11,596 nucleotides of DNA. Source: Nocardia sp. NRRL S-836. Its GTDB lineage: Bacteria > Actinomycetota > Actinomycetes > Mycobacteriales > Pseudonocardiaceae. The notes under the pieces were generated by a model. It was not told the DNA's origin, made no database searches, and was given only the letters and a program-made list of their open reading frames with translations. The position numbers and the translations under genes are program-made. Positions 6,181-11,596 of the stretch are shown piece after piece; position 1 is the first letter of the stretch; the number at the start of each line of letters is the position of its first letter. The stretch lies in assembly GCF_001279525.1 (NCBI RefSeq), contig NZ_LGDY01000159.1, forward strand, positions 1 to 11,596, written 5' to 3'.

Positions 6181-6842
6181 TATGCGGGAGTGGTGGTGAT
6201 CGGGACATTCGGGCAGCCGGCCACCCGCGTGGTGAGCACCTCGCGTTCGGCCGGGTCTACGGTCAATGCCCATCGGGTTTCACCGTCACCAGGCGGTGAG
6301 GTAGTCACACCTGGCAGGTTCGTGTGGTGGTAGCCAGGTGGAGGGGTCTTGGTCGGCCTTGCTGCGGTTGGATCGGGCGGTCACCGCGATCAGGCGACCG
6401 GCTCGTCGAGGTCCTTGGCGTAGTTCTGGCGCCGCTGCGGGCTCCAGTCGAAGGCGCCGCTGTCCCAGGCCTCGGCCAAGGGCACCATGTGGTCGATGTC
6501 CAAGCCGCGGGGACCGTCGACGTAGACGTCGTCGTAGTAGGAGTACCAACGTCCACCGGCCAGCGTGCAGCGACCGGCGACCTCAGGTGCTTGTACGGCC
6601 TCGGCCAGCAGCACCTCCGCGCGGGTGTTGCAGCCGTCATGGTCGGCGTCGACCCAGTGTTTGAACAGGTCGCGGTCGTAGCCTTCACGCTGCTCGTCGG
6701 CGACGGGCAGCGCCTCGACCGCGTCGCGCAGCAGGATCACCGTCGTGGCCGTGGCAGGGCTTGATGCTGCCTGCGCCTGGATCGGTATGCCGGCCGTGCA
6801 CGCTGCGAATACCAGGGCGACTATTGCTGGGAAACGCTTCAC
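6180..6842 (-). pseudogene. Secreted HNH endonuclease family protein, frameshifted
   Basis: GTG at 6842-6840 has AGGAG at 6852-6848. Residues 1-26 are a Sec signal peptide (KR, hydrophobic core, AQA-AS cleavage), followed by the conserved body of actinobacterial secreted HNH proteins: LRDAVEALPVADEQREGYDR, an Asp-rich DADHDGCNTRAEVL, WYSYYDD, and the DHMVP metal/catalytic motif at 117-121. After DLDEP the frame meets TGA at 6392-6390, 150 residues in. The missing part continues in the next frame (IAVTARSNRSKADQDPSTW to YLTAW), then after two further single-base losses ends with TRWALTVDPAE to TAG 6182-6180. Three one-base deletions (near 6397, 6288 and 6280) explain everything and restore the original frame. 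Sequencing error is possible; otherwise the gene is dead, since the N-R-S-K half of the active site is lost. Confidence 0.82.
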
Positions 6843-6928
6843 GGTTGCTCCTGCCGGAGAAGGTTGTCGGATGCAGGTGGCGTCGCCGGTCGGCGGCGCC
6901 TGAGAATGGTCAGCGAGCACCCGGAATG

Positions 6929-6970
6929 GGATCACGAGGTGATCCGACGTCGTCGCTGACGAGTCGTCGG
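6929..6970. repeat. Two overlapping perfect or near-perfect palindromes
   Basis: GGATCAC-GAG-GTGATCC spans 6929-6945. It overlaps by two bases a second structure at 6944-6970: CCGACG plus TCGTC, loop GCT, GACGA, a two-base bulge, then CGTCGG. They lie between the HNH gene (start 6842, minus) and the right-hand operon (plus), upstream of both. The first has the size and symmetry of a repressor operator. As RNA the two stems would compete for the shared CC. Confidence 0.5.
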
Positions 6971-7040
6971 TTCGTGCTGCCGGAGCGGATCTGACGGCTT
7001 TCCCGGTATATAGGCACGCACCGTTGAACAGTGTGTCGAT

Positions 7041-7069
7041 CAGTTGTAGTCGACCTCGTCGAATATAAG
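7041..7069 (+). promoter_or_regulatory. Weak promoter candidate for the right-hand operon
   Basis: TATAAG at 7064-7069 stands out in an AT-richer spot. CAGTTG at 7041-7046 lies 17 bases upstream as a poor -35, and TTGTAG at 7044-7049 is closer to consensus but only 14 bases away. If used, transcription would start near 7076, leaving a leader of about 400 bases before the first gene. Confidence 0.22.
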
Positions 7070-7484
7070 CAGAGCCGCTTGTGTTGCCCTAGCCGTGACG
7101 GTCGTTTCCAGCCGATCGGGTCGGGTGATCGGCTGGAGGAGTCGTACTCGCACAGCAGTCGATGACACCTGCGGTCTGTGCTGCGACCGGCACGCAGCCT
7201 GTCTGGCGATGGGCCGATGCCCATCTCGCGTCTCGGCGTGCTGGCCGGTGCTGAATACCATACGGCGACAAGGCTTGGTGGCCCCTCGCGTCATCCCACC
7301 GGCGTGCAATGCCCTCTGGCAGGTGAACTGGTCCGAAGCCGGCTTACCGCCCGTGGCGGGCGCCGGTGTCCCGAGAAGGATTCCGGAACACGAAGGCATG
7401 GCCGGTCCGATGCCGTATTGGATTCGACGGTGGCGGTTGCTTGCATCAGATCGAGATCCGATTCGGATGGAGGCGTGTTCGACG
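7070..7484 (+). promoter_or_regulatory. Hairpin-rich leader of the MfnB-like operon
   Basis: The reading frame of the next gene is open back to 7095, but codon bias and protein character start only at about 7485, so this stretch is treated as untranslated. It contains four strong inverted repeats in order: 7107-7137 (10-11 bases per arm), GATGGGC/GCCCATC at 7208-7225, a nested pair at 7339-7366 (CCGGC/GCCGG enclosing CCGCC/GGCGG), and ATCCGA-T-TCGGAT at 7456-7468. The last abuts the ribosome-binding site GGAGG (7469-7473). This could be a structured regulatory leader. It matches no riboswitch class I know. Confidence 0.35.
7107..7137. repeat. Strong hairpin CCAGCCGATC / GATCGGCTGG
   Basis: CCAGCCGATC at 7108-7117 and GATCGGCTGG at 7127-7136 are perfect complements around GGGTCGGGT. 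A T-A pair adds one more step. This is the longest perfect stem seen in the window and lies about 350 bases before the MfnB-like gene. Confidence 0.6.
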
Positions 7485-8987
7485 ATGGTGGAAGCGAAGC
7501 AGGGCAATGCAGGCGATCGGCAGCACAACAGGAAGTTGTTGGTCAGCGTGTTCGATCCGCAGGAGGCGCGGGAGGCGGTGTTGGGTGGCGCGCGGATCGT
7601 GGACAGCGAGGATCCGCGCAGCGCGCTGGGCAACATCAAGCCGCAGGCCATCATGGACATCTCCGACGCGGTGCTGAACTACACGCGTGATCAGGAGGTG
7701 CAGCTGAGCACCAACATCGGCGAGGACCAGCTGCTGTTCCGGCGCACCGACAGCGGGCACGCGGTGGAGAAGTCGCCGTACGAGATCGCGGGCAAGGCGT
7801 CCCAGGCGGCGCTGGGGGTGGCGGTGTCGATGGGTACCAGGGTGCACCCGTGCAACATCATCAAGGTGGGCCTGGACGGGATGCACCTGCCGGTCCTCAA
7901 GGACGTGCTGACCGAGGTGGTGCGCACGCTCAACCGCACCGAGCAGTTCAGCCACAGCCAGGTGATGTCGGTGCTATTCGCGCAGGATCTGGTGCTGTGG
8001 CGGGAACGCCGGGACAACCCGCTGGTGGTGCGCGAACTGGTGGCGCTGCGGGAGTTCTCCCCTGTCACCGCGGACTCACCGGTCGAGGGCACGATCGACC
8101 TGCTGGACTACCACCAGTACCTGACCGGTCCCGACGGCGGGCCGCTGTTCCCGGACCGGCCCGACCTGGCGCAGCTGATCGAGGCCGGTGTGCTGCCGGA
8201 GTGGTCGGACACCACCAGGGTGAAGATCAACGAGCCGTTCCCGCACTCGGAGTTCGGCATCACCCCGGCCGAGCGGACCGACCGGGAAGCGATCAAGAAC
8301 ATGGTCGACGCGACCGCGGACGCCGGGGCCGACGGCATCATGCTCGACACCAGCATCCTGTTCAAGGTGGCCAGGGTCGGTCTGGTCGACACCACCGAGC
8401 CCACCGGGGCGGACGTTTCCTCCATGGTGGACTTCAACCGGTACGACGTCACCGGCACCGGGCCGGAGGCCCTGGTGCGCAAGGGCATCCTGTCGTTGAA
8501 GGACATCAGGTTCTTCGTCGACTACTGCCACTACCGCGGGGTCGAGGCCAACCTGGCCGGCTCGTTGCAGAGCCACCAGGCTCAGCAGCTGTGGCGACTG
8601 GTACCCGAGATCGACCAGGTGTCCACGCGCGGCGGCGGGTCGGCGATCCTGCTCGACCCCTCCCAGCCGCCCGCCGAGGACGATCCGGTGGCCTCGCGAC
8701 GCGACCAGGTGATGATGCGCCAACTCGTGCGCGGTCTGGTTCCCCCCGAGCAGGGCGGCTACGTGTGCCTGCCGGAGAAAATGCGGTCGGTCGACGGTGT
8801 GGACGAGGCCGTGGCCCGGCTGCGGCAGAACTTCCCCGACATCACGTCGGTGTTCTGGGCCGACCCCTACGGCCGGTTGACGCCTGTGCAGACGCGGATC
8901 CCCGGAAACGGCGCCCTGACCGCAGTACTGCGCCAGGCCGACCTCGGCGACGGCGACCGTCCTGTCGAGGAGGTGGCGGCGCCGTGA
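7485..8987 (+). CDS. MfnB-like ((5-formylfuran-3-yl)methyl phosphate synthase family, DUF556) protein, enlarged and diverged
   Basis: At 500 residues it is twice the length of archaeal MfnB (about 235), the triose-phosphate-condensing TIM-barrel enzyme of methanofuran synthesis. Family landmarks remain in order: LLVSVFDPQEAREAVLGGARIVD at 18-40 (first 20: LLVSVFDPQEAREAVLGGAR), ASQAALGVAV (105-114), IIKVGL (125-130), AGADGIMLDTS (280-290) and NLAGSL (356-361) followed by TRGGGSA (381-387). By eye-alignment to MJ1099, Lys85 and Asp151 are kept (Lys127, Asp288), while the Schiff-base Lys27 is Glu42 and Lys155 is Leu292, with Lys294 nearby. Insertions of roughly 80 residues before residue 265 and 40 after 290, plus a 110-residue C-terminal tail, are extra. 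ATG 7485 follows GGAGG (7469-7473). The stop overlaps the next gene (GTGA). Confidence 0.8.
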   Translation: MVEAKQGNAGDRQHNRKLLVSVFDPQEAREAVLGGARIVDSEDPRSALGNIKPQAIMDISDAVLNYTRDQEVQLSTNIGEDQLLFRRTDSGHAVEKSPYEIAGKASQAALGVAVSMGTRVHPCNIIKVGLDGMHLPVLKDVLTEVVRTLNRTEQFSHSQVMSVLFAQDLVLWRERRDNPLVVRELVALREFSPVTADSPVEGTIDLLDYHQYLTGPDGGPLFPDRPDLAQLIEAGVLPEWSDTTRVKINEPFPHSEFGITPAERTDREAIKNMVDATADAGADGIMLDTSILFKVARVGLVDTTEPTGADVSSMVDFNRYDVTGTGPEALVRKGILSLKDIRFFVDYCHYRGVEANLAGSLQSHQAQQLWRLVPEIDQVSTRGGGSAILLDPSQPPAEDDPVASRRDQVMMRQLVRGLVPPEQGGYVCLPEKMRSVDGVDEAVARLRQNFPDITSVFWADPYGRLTPVQTRIPGNGALTAVLRQADLGDGDRPVEEVAAP

Positions 8988-10108
8988 CCGGCACCACGAC
9001 CCCCGCGTCGCTGCTGCGTGCCCAGGACGGCACTGCGGAGACCGAGGCTGAGACCGAAACCGGGTACCCGGTGCCGGAGCGGCCGATCATGAAGTTCACC
9101 TGGCACACCGGCGCATGGTTCGACGTGTTCGAACTGCACACCGCGCTGATCAAATCCGACCTGGCGCGCGCCCAGGCCGAGGGCCGCGTGGTGGTCTACC
9201 TCAGCTGCCCGATCAGCTCCCGCGGCGGCGGGTACTTCGCCACCAACGTCGACATCGCCAACCACACCGCCCGCAGGCTCACCGAGCAGTGGGGCGAACG
9301 GTTCTTCTTCCTCAACCCGGCCGCCTACCAGCTGGAGTCCCGCCAGGGCACAGGTCTGATCACCCGCCACATCGCGGCCCTGCAGGACAAATACCCCGGC
9401 CTGACCCTGGAACAACTGCTGGCCCAGACCCATCCGACGGGCGGGGACTACATGCGCATGTGGTCCCGTGTGCTGATCGAGGACGACTACCTGGCCGACT
9501 CGGCCCGCAGGGACCTCAAGCTCGGCGGCGCGTTCGACGCCTACTACTTCCTCGGCCCCACCGACGCGCGGGAGTTCTTCTCGTTGCGTAGCGGCGGTGA
9601 ATCGCTCACTGACCGGATGGAGGGCTACTTCGCCCGCCGCTACGCCACCGACCCGCAGTTCTACCTCGACTTCGCCACCGTCGACGACGGCACAGGCGGG
9701 CGCCGCCCGCTGGATCCGAGCCAGCCTCAGGACGCGGTGGTCTACGAGGCGCGGCGCCGCAAGTTCCTGGTCTACTACGGCACTCGGGTGAGCACCGCGT
9801 TCAGCCTGGGCGCCCACGACGAGTGGAACATCCATCACCGCCTCAACCAGGCCCGCCGCGGCGACCCCGCCTACGGTGTCGGTGAGGAGATGGCCGGATT
9901 CTTCGACGGCCGCCCGTTCAGCCTCGCCGAGACCGAACAGCAGACCCTCCCCGGTTACGAGGTCCTCGACACCACCGCGCGGGCGGTGCTGGACGGCGCG
10001 ACTGCGCCCGTGCTGGCGCACGCCGAGGTGGCGTGGCCGTACGGCACGCTGCCGGAGTTGGTGCTGCCGCGCGAGCCGCTCGAGTCCACCGCTCAGGCGA
10101 CACGGTGA
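8984..10108 (+). CDS. Protein with nucleoside 2-deoxyribosyltransferase/DUF4406-like fold features
   Basis: A 374-residue soluble protein not recognised by name. After a Thr/Glu-rich linker (1-35), VVYLSCPISSRGG (70-82) followed by N88 and LNPAAYQ (110-116) repeats the pattern of N-deoxyribosyltransferase-like proteins: VYISGPI, N, then NPA. YMRMW at 156-160, FDAYYFLGP at 184-192 and the late TAFSLGAHDE at 271-280 resemble the substrate loop, central strand and S-x-G-x-x-x-E catalytic motif of that fold. Family members are usually 100-160 residues, so there are long insertions, and the assignment is by motif order only. GTG 8984 has GAGGAGG at 8967-8973 and overlaps the MfnB-like stop by four bases. 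Its own stop overlaps the next start. A base- or sugar-transfer role is inference. Confidence 0.72.
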   Translation: MTGTTTPASLLRAQDGTAETEAETETGYPVPERPIMKFTWHTGAWFDVFELHTALIKSDLARAQAEGRVVVYLSCPISSRGGGYFATNVDIANHTARRLTEQWGERFFFLNPAAYQLESRQGTGLITRHIAALQDKYPGLTLEQLLAQTHPTGGDYMRMWSRVLIEDDYLADSARRDLKLGGAFDAYYFLGPTDAREFFSLRSGGESLTDRMEGYFARRYATDPQFYLDFATVDDGTGGRRPLDPSQPQDAVVYEARRRKFLVYYGTRVSTAFSLGAHDEWNIHHRLNQARRGDPAYGVGEEMAGFFDGRPFSLAETEQQTLPGYEVLDTTARAVLDGATAPVLAHAEVAWPYGTLPELVLPREPLESTAQATR

Positions 10109-11596
10109 GAACGCCGGCGCACGGGGCGTTCGTTCTCGGCGCGGTTGTGGTGCTGCTGTGCCCGGCCCCGGCCCTGGCGTCCGTCGGGGCTTCGGCAGGT
10201 TCGCCGCGGGCGCGGGTGGTGGACGTGCACGACGTGCAGGGCGGCGGGCACCGGTCGCCGCTGACAGGACAGCGGGTGACCGTCACACGGGGCGTGGTCG
10301 TGGCCGGCGACGCCCGACGCGGGCTGTTCTGGCTGCACTCGCTCACCCCCGACGCCGATCCGGCCACCTCCGAGGCGGTGCAGGTCGCCGTCGACACGCC
10401 CGTCCCGCGTGCCGGTGACCTGGTGCGGGTCTCCGGCGTCGTGCAGGAGCACCGCGACGGCGGCGACACCACCGCCAATGCGAACCTGTCGGTGACCCGC
10501 ATCGGCGGTCCGGCGGCGGTGACCGTGGTGGGCCGTCACCCGGTGCCCGCACCCGTCCTACTGGGTGGGTCCGGCCGGATTCCCCCGCGCGAGGTGGTCA
10601 AGGACGACGTGGTGGGCGATGTCGAGCACAGCGCCGCGTTCGACCCCGACACCCAGGGCTTGGACTTCTACGAGTCGTTGGAGGGCATGCCCGTGCGGGT
10701 GAACGAGCCTGTCGCGGTGTCCCCGGCACTGGAGTTCTCCGGCGGCAGGCGGGTCACCGTCGTGGCCGACGACGGCGTGGACGCCTCGATCCTGGCCGAT
10801 CGAGGCGCGCTGCCCGTGCGGGAGCACGACCCCAACCCGGAACGGCTCGGCCTGGTCTCCGGGCCCGTGTCCGACGCCATCCCCGCGGGCATCGACGTCG
10901 GCGACCGGCTCTCCCGGGCTTGCGGTGTCCTGGACTACCGTTACGGCGCCTATGAGATCGTGGCCACGTGCTCCTCGACCCGCCACTCCGCGGGCCTGGC
11001 CCGGGAGACCGCGCGGCCCGCGGCCGCCGACGAGCTGGCGATCGCGACGTTCAACGTCGAGAACCTGTCGGTGGTGTCGCCGCCGGAGAAGTTCGCCGAG
11101 CTCGCGCGCACCATCACCACCCACCTCGCCTCGCCCGCGGTGGTCGTCGTCGAGGAGATCCAGGACGACGACGGGCCGGCCGACACCGGCGTCACCACCG
11201 CCGGGCGCACCTGGCAGAGCCTCGTGGACGCGATCGCCGCCGCCGGCGGCCCGCGCTACGCCTTCCGGCAGATCGACCCGCTCGACGGCGCCGACGGCGG
11301 CGTGCCGGGTGGCAACATCCGGGTCGGGTTCCTCTTCCGCACCGACATCGGGTTGTCCTTCGTCGACCGTCCCGGCGGCACCGCGACCACACCGGTCCAG
11401 GTCGCGCCGGACGGCACGCTCACCGTCAGCCCCGGCCGCATCCAGCCCGAGCACCCCGCCTTCACCGGCACCCGCAAATCGCTGGCCGGGGAGTTCACCT
11501 TCCGCGGCACCCGCCTGATCGTCGTGGCCAACCACCTGAGCTCCCAGCGCGGCGACGACCCCACCTTCGGCCGCTTCCAGCCGCCCCGCACACCCA
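10105..11596 (+). CDS. Secreted endonuclease/exonuclease/phosphatase family protein, 3' end outside window
   Basis: The first 497 residues are in the window. GTG 10105 overlaps the upstream stop as GTGA. Residues 1-26 form a signal peptide (VRTPAHGAFVLGAVVVLLCP, cleavage near ALA-SV). Residues 50-130 resemble the OB-fold found before secreted nuclease domains: TRGVVV, GLFWLHS, DADPATSEAVQV, AGDLVRVSGVV. The catalytic EEP domain starts near 311 with ATFNVENL (Asn317). Metal-binding Glu351 is in VVEEIQDDDG, NIRVGFLF is near 400, and NHLSSQRGDD at 476-485 carries the usual catalytic His and Asn. It should hydrolyse phosphodiesters or phosphomonoesters outside the cell. Residues around 165-310 are a second, unassigned, beta-rich region. 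Co-translation with the two upstream cytoplasmic proteins is unexpected for an exported enzyme. Confidence 0.9.
   Translation, partial: MRTPAHGAFVLGAVVVLLCPAPALASVGASAGSPRARVVDVHDVQGGGHRSPLTGQRVTVTRGVVVAGDARRGLFWLHSLTPDADPATSEAVQVAVDTPVPRAGDLVRVSGVVQEHRDGGDTTANANLSVTRIGGPAAVTVVGRHPVPAPVLLGGSGRIPPREVVKDDVVGDVEHSAAFDPDTQGLDFYESLEGMPVRVNEPVAVSPALEFSGGRRVTVVADDGVDASILADRGALPVREHDPNPERLGLVSGPVSDAIPAGIDVGDRLSRACGVLDYRYGAYEIVATCSSTRHSAGLARETARPAAADELAIATFNVENLSVVSPPEKFAELARTITTHLASPAVVVVEEIQDDDGPADTGVTTAGRTWQSLVDAIAAAGGPRYAFRQIDPLDGADGGVPGGNIRVGFLFRTDIGLSFVDRPGGTATTPVQVAPDGTLTVSPGRIQPEHPAFTGTRKSLAGEFTFRGTRLIVVANHLSSQRGDDPTFGRFQPPRTP

Noticed and set aside
7095..7484. N-terminal extension of the MfnB-like protein back to GTG 7095
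   Set aside because: The extra 130 residues are rich in Cys, Arg and Trp with no domain character, third-position bias is absent, and there is a better start with GGAGG at 7485. The stretch is full of hairpins.
7850..8983. Upstream extension of the 8984 gene's frame through the MfnB-like gene
   Set aside because: It is the wrong-frame shadow of the MfnB-like gene (Arg/Pro/Gly-rich). The real start is GTG 8984 with GAGGAGG and the GTGA overlap.
3487..8987. A methylofuran-dependent formaldehyde oxidation locus (MfnB-like plus formaldehyde-dehydrogenase-like)
   Set aside because: The two genes are on opposite strands almost 3 kb apart with unrelated genes between. No formyltransferase, methenyl-cyclohydrolase or other pathway genes are present, and the MfnB active site is altered.
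8867..10021. Long minus-strand open frame of 384 codons
   Set aside because: It is the antisense shadow of the two plus-strand genes there. It is typical of GC-rich coding DNA and has no recognisable protein.
10558..11535. Minus-strand open frame of 325 codons
   Set aside because: It is antisense to the secreted EEP nuclease, whose signal peptide and catalytic motifs are clear. The minus-strand product is low-complexity Gly/Asp/Arg.
1..11596. CRISPR array or intact insertion sequence
   Set aside because: No regularly spaced repeats, transposase motifs or paired terminal repeats with target duplication were found by reading.

Overview
The window reads as chromosomal DNA of a high-GC actinomycete. 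Protein-coding stretches have G or C at almost every third codon position, GTG starts are common, and neighbouring genes often overlap by four bases (ATGA or GTGA). The protein families present (Zn-alcohol dehydrogenase/SDR pair, secreted HNH nuclease, secreted endonuclease/exonuclease/phosphatase) fit a Pseudonocardiaceae- or Streptomyces-like host. The genus cannot be set from the sequence alone.

Layout. Positions 1-1416 are poor in genes: an AT-richer patch with short repeats, one unrecognised minus-strand reading frame (180-626) and several hairpins. A lower-GC orphan gene (1417-2151, +) follows, then what looks like a frameshifted remnant (2251-2571, +). On the minus strand, 4683-2603 is a clear two-gene operon: a zinc-dependent, formaldehyde-dehydrogenase-like alcohol dehydrogenase coupled by an ATGA overlap to a short-chain dehydrogenase. 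A sequence resembling a stress-sigma (SigF/SigB type) promoter lies upstream of it. Next come three small plus-strand genes (4958-5857). The last is a GIY-YIG-fold-like protein that lacks most expected catalytic residues. A hairpin separates them from a small convergent minus-strand ORF (5868-6080). A secreted HNH nuclease gene (6842-6180, -) is broken by three single-base losses.

The most interesting part is 6929-11596. After tandem palindromes and a roughly 400-base leader rich in hairpins, three plus-strand genes are chained by GTGA overlaps. They are (1) a 500-residue, diverged and enlarged relative of the archaeal furan-phosphate synthase MfnB; (2) a 374-residue protein with features of the nucleoside 2-deoxyribosyltransferase/DUF4406 fold; and (3) a secreted endonuclease/exonuclease/phosphatase protein with an N-terminal OB-like region, which runs off the right end. 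The tight coupling implies one transcription unit. An MfnB-like aldolase next to a possible base/sugar-transfer enzyme suggests an undescribed small-molecule or nucleotide-modifying pathway, but the substrates cannot be read from the sequence.

No tRNA, rRNA, CRISPR array, intact insertion sequence or origin was recognised.
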